Positions 34,356 to 44,000 of a stretch of DNA of 64,000 bases are shown in pieces (the stretch's first letter is position 1; each line of letters opens with the position of its first letter). The notes under the pieces were generated by a model. It ran no database searches. It was not told the origin of the DNA and worked only from the letters and a program-made list of their open reading frames with translations. The translations under genes and the position numbers were made by a program. The stretch comes from JAIVJG01 sp964236735 (GTDB lineage Bacteria > Acidobacteriota > Blastocatellia > Pyrinomonadales > Pyrinomonadaceae). The stretch is taken from NCBI GenBank assembly GCA_964236735.1, contig CAXSFM010000019.1, positions 23,775 through 87,774 of the forward strand, given 5' to 3'.

Positions 34356-35711
34356 TCACTTGCTGCGCCATTCAACAGGGAAGAGCGTGCCGGCCTTCTC
34401 CGGGTCGAGTTTCACGCCGACGAGAGAAGCTGCGTGCGCCAGTACGGGATCACGTTTCGCGGCCATGTCTGCAGGCGTCGGTAACGTGATCTCATCCGGC
34501 GTCACGCCGGTCTGCTCAAGGCTCTTACCATCGGACATAATCACGTCTGCATCCGTAATGCTGACGCCATAAAATGCCACTGTATCAACTCCTATTTGGT
34601 GATTGAAAAAGCGACTCTCCATCACTTTGCCCATGCTCCGGTCGCCGATGACCGTGCCCCTTTTTTCGAGTTGCATGAGGCGCGCGAACACCTCCGACGA
34701 TGAGGCGGATTCGCTGTCAACGATGACGACGATTGATCCTTTGAATGCTTTCTCGCCGCGTGTTTTCGCCAACATCGGTTTCATCTCTTTGCGCCCTTGA
34801 CGGTCGGCGATTCTCACGTCGTGATCGAAGACGTTGGAGACGAGCCGCGTCAATGTCTGGATAGCGCCGCCGCCGTTGCCGCGTAGGTCGAGCACCAGCG
34901 CCTTGTGTTTTCTGGCCTTGCCCATGAGGTCGTCCACTTCCGCATCCTGCAAATCGAACTGCGGCATCTTCCAGATAAAAAGGTCTTCTCCGAGTTCCAC
35001 ATAACGCTGGCGATGCAGGCGATCTTCGTTCTCCGATTCGCGCATGAGTTCGAATATGTCACTGCTCGCCAAGTCCAGCACGAGCTTGCCCTGCTCCACC
35101 TTCGCCATCACATCTTGCTGCTGCTCTTTGCCATCCGGTTTGTGGATCACGATTCTCATCCCGGATTGTGGTCGCAGTGAATAGTAAACGTATTTTATCT
35201 TCCAGAGGTTGTCGCGCGTCGGCCCGTAGTCGTCCACCGTCCAGACTTCATCGCCGGGATGAATGCCTTTCTTGTCGGCGTCGCTGTTGGGCCTGACCGC
35301 CGAGACGTAACAGCTTTCGCCGATCATCTGCATCTGCCACCCATAGTCCACGCGCGAGGGGCGCGAAGGCGGCACAAAGTAGAGATGCGAATCGTTGAAG
35401 TCAACGAGCGTCTGCGCGATGATGCTGAGTGCCTGACCGAGCGATGATGTCGTCTTGATTTTTTCCTCAGCCGTTTTGAAACGCGCTTCCAGGTCAATGC
35501 CGTGAAAATTCACGTCGTAATAATTTTTCGCGATGTCGCTTTTAATAGCATTCAGCATCACGCGTGCGCGCTCGCTGTTAGTGCCGCTGATTTTCCGCTC
35601 CTGCGCCTGCGAGACGAAGAGCGCCGACGTGAAAAACAAGACGAGCGGCAAGCGGCAAGCGACGAAGACACCGGCGCGCACGCCTGTACGAGGGGACGTG
35701 GAAAATTTCAT
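34356..35711 (-). CDS. S41-family (C-terminal processing/tail-specific type) serine peptidase
   Basis: A 451-residue secreted protease with a signal peptide (PLVLFFTSALFVSQA, about 23-37). It has an N-terminal helical region, a PDZ domain (SYVSAVRPNSDADKKGIHPG region, about 130-190) and the S41 catalytic core: the conserved LDLRGNGGGAIQTLTRLVSN and the nucleophile segment VIVDSESASSSEVFARL. The Lys of the Ser-Lys dyad is probably in DRSMGKVMESR. It converges on the RDD gene. AAGGAG lies about 12 nt upstream of the ATG. Confidence 0.92.
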   Translation of the reverse strand: MKFSTSPRTGVRAGVFVACRLPLVLFFTSALFVSQAQERKISGTNSERARVMLNAIKSDIAKNYYDVNFHGIDLEARFKTAEEKIKTTSSLGQALSIIAQTLVDFNDSHLYFVPPSRPSRVDYGWQMQMIGESCYVSAVRPNSDADKKGIHPGDEVWTVDDYGPTRDNLWKIKYVYYSLRPQSGMRIVIHKPDGKEQQQDVMAKVEQGKLVLDLASSDIFELMRESENEDRLHRQRYVELGEDLFIWKMPQFDLQDAEVDDLMGKARKHKALVLDLRGNGGGAIQTLTRLVSNVFDHDVRIADRQGRKEMKPMLAKTRGEKAFKGSIVVIVDSESASSSEVFARLMQLEKRGTVIGDRSMGKVMESRFFNHQIGVDTVAFYGVSITDADVIMSDGKSLEQTGVTPDEITLPTPADMAAKRDPVLAHAASLVGVKLDPEKAGTLFPVEWRSK

Positions 35712-35942
35712 TGGATTTTGATGCTCCTTAGAAAAGCTGTGAAGGTTTAATTTTACCTCTGGCCTTGTGTGATGAGTCCCGGAGAACTCTGCCGGAACGG
35801 ACGCAGATTAACACTAAACGATTCACACGGTAAAGACCTTTTGCGACCATATCCCGCGCAAATTGACGCCTCCTCAAATGCTCGGCTACACTGCTCTGTT
35901 CGACGGAACGTAGATTTTTCATTGAAGAGGATTCTTAAAATT

Positions 35943-37124
35943 ATGTCTCAAGATATTTTTATACTGGGCGGCAAGCGGACGCCGATGACGCAGTACGTCG
36001 GCGCGTTGAAAGATGTGAAGGCGATTGATCTGGGCGCGACCGCGGCGCGCGGCGCGTTGGAAGCGACGGGCGTCGAGGCGAGCGAGATTGACCACACCGT
36101 CTTCGGCAACGCGCTGCAAACTTCGGGCGATGCGATTTACGGCGCGCGCCACGTCGCTTTGAAAGCGGGCGTGCCGGTGGATCGCCCCGCCTTGACCGTC
36201 AATCGCCTGTGCGGCAGCGGCATTCAATCCATCATCAACGGCGCGCAGATGATCATGCTCGACGAGGCGCGCAATGCCCTCGTCGGCGGGATGGAATCAA
36301 TGAGCATGGCTCCGCACGTTATCTACGGCGCGCGCAGCGGGTTCGCGCTCGGACAGGGCAAACTCGAAGACAGTTTGATGGTCGCGCTGCTTGATACTTA
36401 CTGCAACACGACGATGGCGGGGACGGCTGAGAATCTTGCGCGCCGCTACGAAATCTCGCGCGAGGATCAGGACAAGTACGCGCTCCGCTCGCAGCAGGAA
36501 GCCAAGCGCGCGCAGGATGCCGGCGTCTTCGCCGAAGAGATCGTGCCCGTTGAAGTGAAGACGCGCAAAGGCGTCAAGGTCGTTGACGCGGACGATCATC
36601 TGCGCCCCGACACGACGCTCGAAATTCTCGCCAAGCTTCCGACCGCGTTTAGCAAGGACGGCTTCGTCACGGCGGGCAACGCCTCCGGTATCGTGGACGG
36701 CGCGGCGGCGCTCGTCATCGCGGGCGCGGATTACGTTAAAGAGCGCGACTTGAAACCGCGCGGGCGCATTGTCAGTTGGGCTTACGCGGGCGTCGAGCCG
36801 GATGTGATGGGCATCGGCCCCGTGCCCGCGATTCGCAAGGCTTTGGAGAAGGCGAATCTCAAGCTCGCGGACATTGATCTCGTCGAAGTCAACGAGGCAT
36901 TCGCGGGGCAGTATCTCGCGGTGGAAAAAGAATTGGGACTCGACCGCGCGCGCACAAACGTCAACGGCGGAGCCATCGCGCTCGGCCACCCGCTCGCCGC
37001 ATCGGGCACACGCATCGTGCTCACCGCCTTAAACGAACTGCACCGGCGCGGCGCGCGTTACGCGCTCGCTTCGGCCTGCATCGGCGGCGGCCAGGGCATC
37101 GCGATTATTTTCGAGCGCGCGTAA
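35943..37124 (+). CDS. Acetyl-CoA acetyltransferase (thiolase)
   Basis: Reversible condensation of acetyl-CoA, or thiolysis of 3-ketoacyl-CoA. The 393-residue product has the nucleophile Cys90 in NRLCGSGIQSI, the His of GGAIALGHPLAASGTR and the second Cys in ASACIGGGQGIAI. N-terminal MSQDIFILGGKRTPM is typical. Motifs do not separate a biosynthetic from a degradative enzyme. The start at 35943 fits the family; the frame continues 58 codons upstream without family likeness. A GAGG lies about 12 nt upstream. Confidence 0.95.
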   Translation: MSQDIFILGGKRTPMTQYVGALKDVKAIDLGATAARGALEATGVEASEIDHTVFGNALQTSGDAIYGARHVALKAGVPVDRPALTVNRLCGSGIQSIINGAQMIMLDEARNALVGGMESMSMAPHVIYGARSGFALGQGKLEDSLMVALLDTYCNTTMAGTAENLARRYEISREDQDKYALRSQQEAKRAQDAGVFAEEIVPVEVKTRKGVKVVDADDHLRPDTTLEILAKLPTAFSKDGFVTAGNASGIVDGAAALVIAGADYVKERDLKPRGRIVSWAYAGVEPDVMGIGPVPAIRKALEKANLKLADIDLVEVNEAFAGQYLAVEKELGLDRARTNVNGGAIALGHPLAASGTRIVLTALNELHRRGARYALASACIGGGQGIAIIFERA

Positions 37125-37132
37125 AATTTTTC

Positions 37133-37165
37133 AGGCGGTCGCGCACAACTTACGCGCGACCGCCT
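37133..37165. terminator. Hairpin after the thiolase gene
   Basis: A 12-bp perfect stem (AGGCGGTCGCGC at 37133-37144 with GCGCGACCGCCT at 37154-37165) and a 9-nt loop, 8 nt after the stop. No T-run follows, so it is only a probable terminator or a message-stabilising hairpin. Confidence 0.55.
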
Positions 37166-37245
37166 CACATTAGAATAGCGCCGCCATTTTTATAGTCTCT
37201 CCCCGACAATCTAAAATTATATCAACGCTGAGAGGTTCTTTCGGT

Positions 37246-39120
37246 ATGACTATGTTCCCTCGCACTGGACACAGCCACGGCATCGTTGTTCGCAAATCAC
37301 TGGCGCGCTCAATTGGCGCCGGCTGTCTTTTTATCGTCGCCCTCGCTTCCTTCGCATTGCTGGCGCAGGCGCAGACGACGAGCGGCTCGCCCGATCTCGT
37401 CATCAGTCAAATCTACACGCGCGGCGGTGAGGCCGGCGCGACTTATCGCAACGACTTCATAGAGATTTTCAACCGCAGCAACTTGACCTTGAATCTCATA
37501 GATTACTCACTTCAATTGACGGCGCTCGTGCCCACCTCACCCGGAGGCCCTTTGGTGGTGGATGCAGTCTCTCTCAGGTTCGTCTCTTCGCGCGGCAACA
37601 TCCCTCTCAATCCCGGCCAGTACGTTCTGTACCAATTCGGCAGCAGCGGCAACAACGGCGCACTCCTTCCGGTGACGCCGGACGCTACCAATCCGCAAAT
37701 CAATCTCGTCAGCACCTCAGGCCGTGTCGCACTGGTCAAAGGCGATACGCCGCTCGTCAAGTTGGGCTGCCCTGTCGGCGTTGATGCGAGCCTTGTGGAC
37801 TTTGCCGGTTACGGCACAGCTACCTGCTCCGAAGGCGGCGCAACCATCGCGCCTCCCGCCACGTCGAACGCCGCCGTGAGAAACAATTCCGGCTGCGACG
37901 ACACGAACAACAACGTCGCCGACTTCACGCTCAACGCGCCCGTCCCGCGCAATATGGCGTCGTCCGCACACCTCTGTAATTCGCCCGCGCCGTCGAGCAC
38001 GATTCAATTTGAGTCTGACCATCTCGATCCATTGGAGACGCCGGGCAGCGTCGAAATCTTCGTCACGCGCACGGGCGATACGAGCGCGAGCGCAACCGTG
38101 CAATACGCCACCACCAACACCTCTTTAGCCGCCGAGAAGACGGATTTTACGACCGCGCTCGGCACGCTCCGCTTCAATGCGGGCGAGACGCGCAAAAGTT
38201 TTCGTCTCATCATCACGGACGACGCTTTCACAGAAGGGACGACTAGCTTCCCGCTCACGCTCGGCTCTGCGTCGGGCAGCGCGCTCGGCACGCAGAACGT
38301 GTTGACGATTAACATTCAACCGAGCGATCCCGCGCCCGCGCCGCCGAACCCGCTCGACGCTTCCGGCTCTTTCGTCCGCCAGCAGTACGCGGATTTTCTG
38401 AGCCGCGATCCCGACAGCTCCGGCCTCAATTTCTGGACGAACGAAATAGAAGGATGCGGAGCGGACGCGGCGTGTCGCGAAGTCAAGCGCATCAACGTCT
38501 CGGCGGCCTTTTATCTCTCGATAGAGTTTCAGCAGACGGGCTATCTCGTCTATCGCTTTTACAAGGCTTCGTATCCTGACAGCGTTTCGCGTCCGCGCAG
38601 TTTTCCGACCTACCGCGAATTCTGGCACGACACGCAGGACATCGGGCGCGGCGTCGTCATCGGACAAACAGGAGCCGATGCGCTGCTCGAAGCGAACAAA
38701 CAAGCGTTCGCCAACGAGTTCGTCACGCGCCCGGAGTTCACGGCGCGCTACCCGCAGAGCATGACAGCCGCGCAATTCGTTGATGCGCTCAACATGAACG
38801 CGGGCGGCGCGCTCTCGACTTCGGAACGTGATGCGCTCGTCAACGGTCTTACTGGCGGCACGGAGACGCGCGCCACTGTCCTTCGCAAAGTCGCTGAAGA
38901 CGCGGACTTTCAGAACGCGGAGTTCAACCGCGCCTTCGTCCTCACGCAGTATTTCGGCTACCTGCGCCGCGCGCCGAACGACGCGCCCGACACAGACTTT
39001 AGCGGTTACGACTTCTGGCTCTCGAAGCTCAACGCCTTTAACGGCAATTTCATCAACGCCGAGATGGTCAAGGCGTTCATCAATTCAAACGAATACCGCC
39101 ACCGTTTCGCGACGCAGTAG
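37246..39120 (+). CDS. Secreted lamin-tail-domain, Calx-beta, DUF4214 protein
   Basis: A 624-residue exported protein. A signal region (FIVALASFALLAQAQ, about 28-42) is followed by a lamin-tail domain (about 48-235; SPDLVISQIYTRGGEAG and NDFIEIFNRSN), a Calx-beta-like repeat (about 245-365; VEIFVTRTGDTSASATVQY) and a DUF4214 region (about 375-620; FVRQQYADFLSRDPDS). These modules occur in surface and matrix-type proteins. It is the first of three tandem relatives; the lamin-tail and DUF4214 parts are clearly paralogous to those of the next gene. No catalytic site seen. Confidence 0.88.
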   Translation: MTMFPRTGHSHGIVVRKSLARSIGAGCLFIVALASFALLAQAQTTSGSPDLVISQIYTRGGEAGATYRNDFIEIFNRSNLTLNLIDYSLQLTALVPTSPGGPLVVDAVSLRFVSSRGNIPLNPGQYVLYQFGSSGNNGALLPVTPDATNPQINLVSTSGRVALVKGDTPLVKLGCPVGVDASLVDFAGYGTATCSEGGATIAPPATSNAAVRNNSGCDDTNNNVADFTLNAPVPRNMASSAHLCNSPAPSSTIQFESDHLDPLETPGSVEIFVTRTGDTSASATVQYATTNTSLAAEKTDFTTALGTLRFNAGETRKSFRLIITDDAFTEGTTSFPLTLGSASGSALGTQNVLTINIQPSDPAPAPPNPLDASGSFVRQQYADFLSRDPDSSGLNFWTNEIEGCGADAACREVKRINVSAAFYLSIEFQQTGYLVYRFYKASYPDSVSRPRSFPTYREFWHDTQDIGRGVVIGQTGADALLEANKQAFANEFVTRPEFTARYPQSMTAAQFVDALNMNAGGALSTSERDALVNGLTGGTETRATVLRKVAEDADFQNAEFNRAFVLTQYFGYLRRAPNDAPDTDFSGYDFWLSKLNAFNGNFINAEMVKAFINSNEYRHRFATQ

Positions 39121-39184
39121 AGTTGATACGGCCAAGGCATCTTAAACGTCTCCGGGCGCGTCTAAAGACGCCGAAACAACTGAA

Positions 39185-39224
39185 AGCGGGCGTCATGCTC
39201 AACACATGCGCCCGCTCTTATTTT
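39185..39224 (+). terminator. Intrinsic terminator after first lamin-tail gene
   Basis: AGCGGGCGTCATG (39185-39197) pairs with CATGCGCCCGCT (39205-39216) with one bulged T, and the stem is followed by CTTATTTT. It lies 65 nt after the stop. Confidence 0.85.
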
Positions 39225-39262
39225 GACCTTCGTCTTCAAAACTTAAAGGAAAATCTTTAGTC

Positions 39263-40780
39263 GTGTTCACCTCGTCCCGCTTTTCACGTCGCGCCGGTCT
39301 TGTGCGCTCACTCTTCGCTGTCGCGGCGTCGTTCGTCGTTGCGTTCTCTCTGATCGTCGCGATGCCCGCGCGCGAGGCACACGCGCAAGCCGCCAACGGC
39401 GTCACGAGCGATCTCGTCATCAGCCAGATTTACACGCGCGGAGGCGAGCCGGGCGCGACCTTTCAGAACGACTACGTCGAGCTATTCAATCGCGGCACGA
39501 ACGCGGTCAGCATCAACGGCTACTCGCTGCAACTCACGACCACGAATGGAAACATCACGAGCGGCGCGAATCTCGGACTCTTTTCCCTCAACACACTCTT
39601 CATCCAGCCCGGCCAATATTTTTTGATTCAGCTTGGCAGCAGCGGCGCGAACGGCGCGACGCTTCCCGTGACGGCTGACTACAGTTTGAATTTCCTGTCC
39701 ATCCTCAATCTCGGCAGCACCAACGGCAAAATCGCGCTCGTCAGAAATACGCAGGGCTTGCCGACCGCCATCTGCCCCGCGACGGATGCGAGCGTCGCGG
39801 ATTACGTCGGCTACGGGACTGTGAACTGCGCCGAAGGCGCGACGCCCGCGACCGCACCGACGCTCGCGACCGCGCTGACACGCAGCGGCGGCGGATGCTT
39901 AGACACCAACAACAATCTTCTGGATTTCACTTTCAATCTTCCGAACCCGCACAACGCCAACTCGCCGCGCGCAGTTTGTTCCGCCACCACAAACTCGATT
40001 GACGACACGGCCTTTTTCGTCCGCCAGCAATATGCAGATTTTCTCAATCGCGAACCCGACACCGCCGGACTCTTTTTCTGGACGAGCAACATCGAATCTT
40101 GCGGAGCGGACGCAGGCTGCCGCGAAGTGAAGCGGATAGACACGAGCGCGGCCTTCTTCCTCTCGATTGAATTTCAGCAGACGGGTTATTTCGTCTATCG
40201 AATTTACAAGGCGGCGTACACGTTCAGCCCTGAGCATCCCGGCGGGCTGCTGCGCTTCGGCGAATTTCTGCCCGACACGCAGGAGGTCGGGCGCAACGTC
40301 GTCGTCGGTCAGGCAGGATGGGAAGCGCAGCTTGAACAGAATAGACAAAGCTTCGTCAACGAGTTCGTCGCGCGCCCGTCATTTCTCGCGGAGTTCCCCT
40401 CCGACATGACGGCGACGCAGTACGTGGAAAAGCTCAACGCGAACACGCGAGACATCAACCCGAATGGTTGGATCACGCAGGATGAGCAGCGCGCACTCGT
40501 GCTCGGCCTTGAAAATGGGACGGAGACGCGCGCGACCGTGCTTCGCAAAGTCGCGGACAACGCCGCTTTCCAAAGCGCGCAATTCAATCGCGCCTTCGTC
40601 GTCATGCAATATTTCGGCTATCTCCGGCGCAACATCAACGACGCGCCCGACACGGATTTCAGCGGCTATAATTTCTGGCTGCAAAAACTCGACAGCGCGA
40701 ACGGCGATTACCGTCGAGCCGAGATGGTCAAAGCGTTTCTTTCATCAACCGAATACCGGCGTCGTTTCGCGCCTCAGTAA
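39263..40780 (+). CDS. Secreted lamin-tail-domain, DUF4214 protein
   Basis: A 505-residue exported protein with a signal peptide (SLFAVAASFVVAFSLIVA, about 18-35), a lamin-tail domain (about 50-240; DLVISQIYTRGGEPGA, NDYVELFNRGTN) and a DUF4214 region (about 250-500; FVRQQYADFLNREPDT). It lacks the Calx-beta repeat of the preceding paralogue. Shared blocks such as VKRIDTSAAFFLSIEFQQTG and the C-terminal ATVLRKVADNAAF show a tandem duplication. GTG start; AAAGGA about 12 nt upstream. The role is likely at the cell surface; no enzyme motif seen. Confidence 0.88.
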   Translation: MFTSSRFSRRAGLVRSLFAVAASFVVAFSLIVAMPAREAHAQAANGVTSDLVISQIYTRGGEPGATFQNDYVELFNRGTNAVSINGYSLQLTTTNGNITSGANLGLFSLNTLFIQPGQYFLIQLGSSGANGATLPVTADYSLNFLSILNLGSTNGKIALVRNTQGLPTAICPATDASVADYVGYGTVNCAEGATPATAPTLATALTRSGGGCLDTNNNLLDFTFNLPNPHNANSPRAVCSATTNSIDDTAFFVRQQYADFLNREPDTAGLFFWTSNIESCGADAGCREVKRIDTSAAFFLSIEFQQTGYFVYRIYKAAYTFSPEHPGGLLRFGEFLPDTQEVGRNVVVGQAGWEAQLEQNRQSFVNEFVARPSFLAEFPSDMTATQYVEKLNANTRDINPNGWITQDEQRALVLGLENGTETRATVLRKVADNAAFQSAQFNRAFVVMQYFGYLRRNINDAPDTDFSGYNFWLQKLDSANGDYRRAEMVKAFLSSTEYRRRFAPQ

Positions 40781-41070
40781 AATCTGTGCTGCCGCGAGCG
40801 CGTGCGTTTCCGCGTGCGGACGACGGGCGAGTCGCGCCGCCGTGTCTAGCCCCTGTTCGTTTTCATACCGTCTTATTCTTTCGTTCACCGGATGGTAACA
40901 AAGCCCGTGCATTATTCATCGTCAAACGACAATTGTGTAACTTGACGCCGCCGTCTCGCATCGGGTAAAAGTTTTACATCTAACGGTAGCCAAACATATA
41001 CGCCTTTGTCTCGAAGGGAGCGGGGCGTCCGACCAAAAGAATTCAGTATCAGAAAAGGGAGTTTGCCTAA

Positions 41071-44000
41071 GTGTTTAATCTGTCACCTCGCAGAATGCGC
41101 TCTACGTCCGCGCATCGCCGCCAATTGCTCGCCGTCATCACGGCTGCATTCATTCTTGTTCAATCCATTGCCTTCTCGAATATCGGCAGCGCACAGAACA
41201 AGCGCGGACTCTTTCGTGCAGCGCCACCCGCGCCGGCTGCGCCTTCGACGAGCGTCGTCGTTAGCCAGGTTTATGGCGGCGCGGGCTGCGGAACTGCCGG
41301 ATGCTCGACCTACAAGAACGATTACATCGAACTTTTCAATCGCGGAGCTGCGTCACAATCGCTCAACGGCTGGTCGGTTCAATACGCTGCCGCCACAGGC
41401 ACGGCGTGGCAGGTGACGAACCTGACGAACGTCACGCTCCAACCGGGACAATATTATCTGGTCGCAGAAGGCGCGGGCGCGAACGGCGTCAACAATCTTC
41501 CGACCGCAGACACAACGGGCACGATTGCGATGAGCGCGACAGCGGCCAAAGTGGCGCTCGTGAATACGACGACGGCGCTGACCGGCGCGTGCCCGACGGG
41601 CGCGACAATCGTTGATCTCGTCGGCTACGGCGCAACCGCGAATTGCTTCGAGACGGCAGTTGCGCCCGCGCCTTCGACGACGACCGCAGACGTGCGCGCA
41701 GGAGCCGGTTGCACGGACACCGACAACAACTCGACCGATTTCACGGCCACCACGCCGAACCCGCGCAACACATCCACCGCGCTTAATTCGTGCGGCGGCG
41801 CTCCGGTGCTGACGCTCAATATCAACGATGTGGCACAGGCCGAAGGCGATACCGGAACATCCACTTTCAACTTCACCGTCAGCCTGACGGGCGGCACCGC
41901 GCCGGCGGGCGGCGTCACTTTCACTGTCAACACTGCCGACGGCACGACGAATCCCGCGACCGCGCCCAGTGATTACGTTGCTATCGTCAACGGCTCAGGC
42001 AGCATCGCGGCGGGCGGAACGTCAACGACCGTCAGCGTCACGGTCAACGGCGACACCACGCAGGAACCAAACGAAACTTTCTTCGTCAATCTGACGAACG
42101 TCACCGGCGCGGCCGCCGGCGACACGCAGGGACTCGGCACGATTACAAACGACGACGTGACGCTCACGCCCATCCACTCGATTCAGGGCAACGGTACGGC
42201 CTCGCCCGTCGTCGGCACGAGCGTTTCGACGCGCGGCATCGTGACGGGCATCAAGTCCGGCACGTCTGGCGGCTTCTTCATACAGGAGCCGGACGCAACC
42301 GTTGACGCCGATCCGAACACGTCCGAAGGCGTCTTCGTCTTCACCGGCTCGACGCTTCCGGCGGCGGCTGTCGTCGGCAACAACGTGCAGGTCTCCGGCA
42401 CAGTGCAGGAGTTCGTCTTTACCTCTGACTTGAACAGTCCGCCGATTACGGAAATCTCAGGCACGGTCACGACCAGCGTGCTCTCGACCGGCAACCCGCT
42501 ACCTGCGCCCGTGACGCTGACCGTCGCCAACACGACCGCGCCCTCGGGAACGACGAACCCGCTCGACTCGCTCGAAGAGTTCGAGGGGATGCGCGTCACC
42601 GTGCCTTCGATGACGGTCATTGCCCCAACCGACGGCACGATCAACGAGCCGAACGCGACGGTCAGCGGCACCGATGTTTTCTACGGCGTCGTCACTGGCG
42701 TCGCGCGTCCCGTGCGCGAGCCAGGCGTCAATATCTCCGATCCGCTTCCCGCCGGCGCGCCCGCCAACGTCCCGCGCTTTGACGAGAACCCGGAGCGCAT
42801 CCGCGTTGACAGCGACGGCCAGCCGGGAACGACGGCGGTTAATGTGGCCGCCGGAACGATCCTGACGAGCGTTACCGGGCCGCTCGACTATTCTTTCCGC
42901 GCGTACACGATTCTGCCCGACACGACCATCGTGCCCGGCACGCAGCCCGGCGCTGTCCCCGCACCCACGCCGACCGCGAGCGAGTTGACTGTCGCCTCCT
43001 TCAACATGGAGCGATTCTTCGACACCGCGAACGACCCTTCAACCAGCGACCCTGTGTTGACGCAGGCGGCCTTCGACAAACGGCTCGACAAGGCTTCGCG
43101 CATCATCCGCACCGTCCAGAAATACCCGGACGTAATCGGCGTCGAGGAGATGGAAAATATTTCGACCTTGCAGGCCGTCGCCGCGAAGATTAACGCCGAC
43201 GCGCAAAGCGTTGACAGCCTTCCCAATCCGAACTACGTCGCCTATCTCGTCGAAGGCAACGACGTGGGCGGCATTGATAACGGCTTCCTCGTCAAAGAGT
43301 CGCGCGTCACGACCGTTGACGTGACGCAGTACAACAAGACCGAGACTTTCACCAACCCCAACACGAACGCGCAGGAATTGCTCAACGACCGTCCGCCGCT
43401 CGTCCTGCGCGCGACCGCGCCCAAGCCCGGCGGAGGCACGTTCGCTTTCACGGTGATTGTCAATCACCTTCGCTCGCTGTCCGGCGTTGACGACGACGTG
43501 ACGGTGAACGGCACAGGCACGGAAGGAGGCCGCATCCGCGCCAAGCGTCAGGCGCAGGCCGTCTCGCTCGCCAATCTCATCCAGACATTCCAGACCGCCG
43601 ACGCGACTGCAAAGATTATTAGTGTCGGCGACTACAATGCCTTCAACGTCAACGACGGCTTCGCGGACGTGATCGGCACGATTAAGGGAACGCCGTCACC
43701 TGACAACACGACGGTTGTGGCGGGCGACGGCGCAGACCTCGTCAACCCCGATCTGACCGACCTCGTTGACACGCTGCCCGCCGCAGAGCGTTACTCGTTC
43801 ACTTTCGACGGTAACGCGCAGGTGCTCGACCACATCCTCGTCAATCAACCGACGCTCGCGTCCATCAGCCGCTTCGTCTATGCGCGCGATGACGCGGACT
43901 ACGCCGTCAAGAATTACGAATTGGCGAACGAGTTGCGTTTGTCCGACCACGACCAACCCATCGTCTATCTCTCGCTCGTTGCGGGACAGCCCGTCGGCTC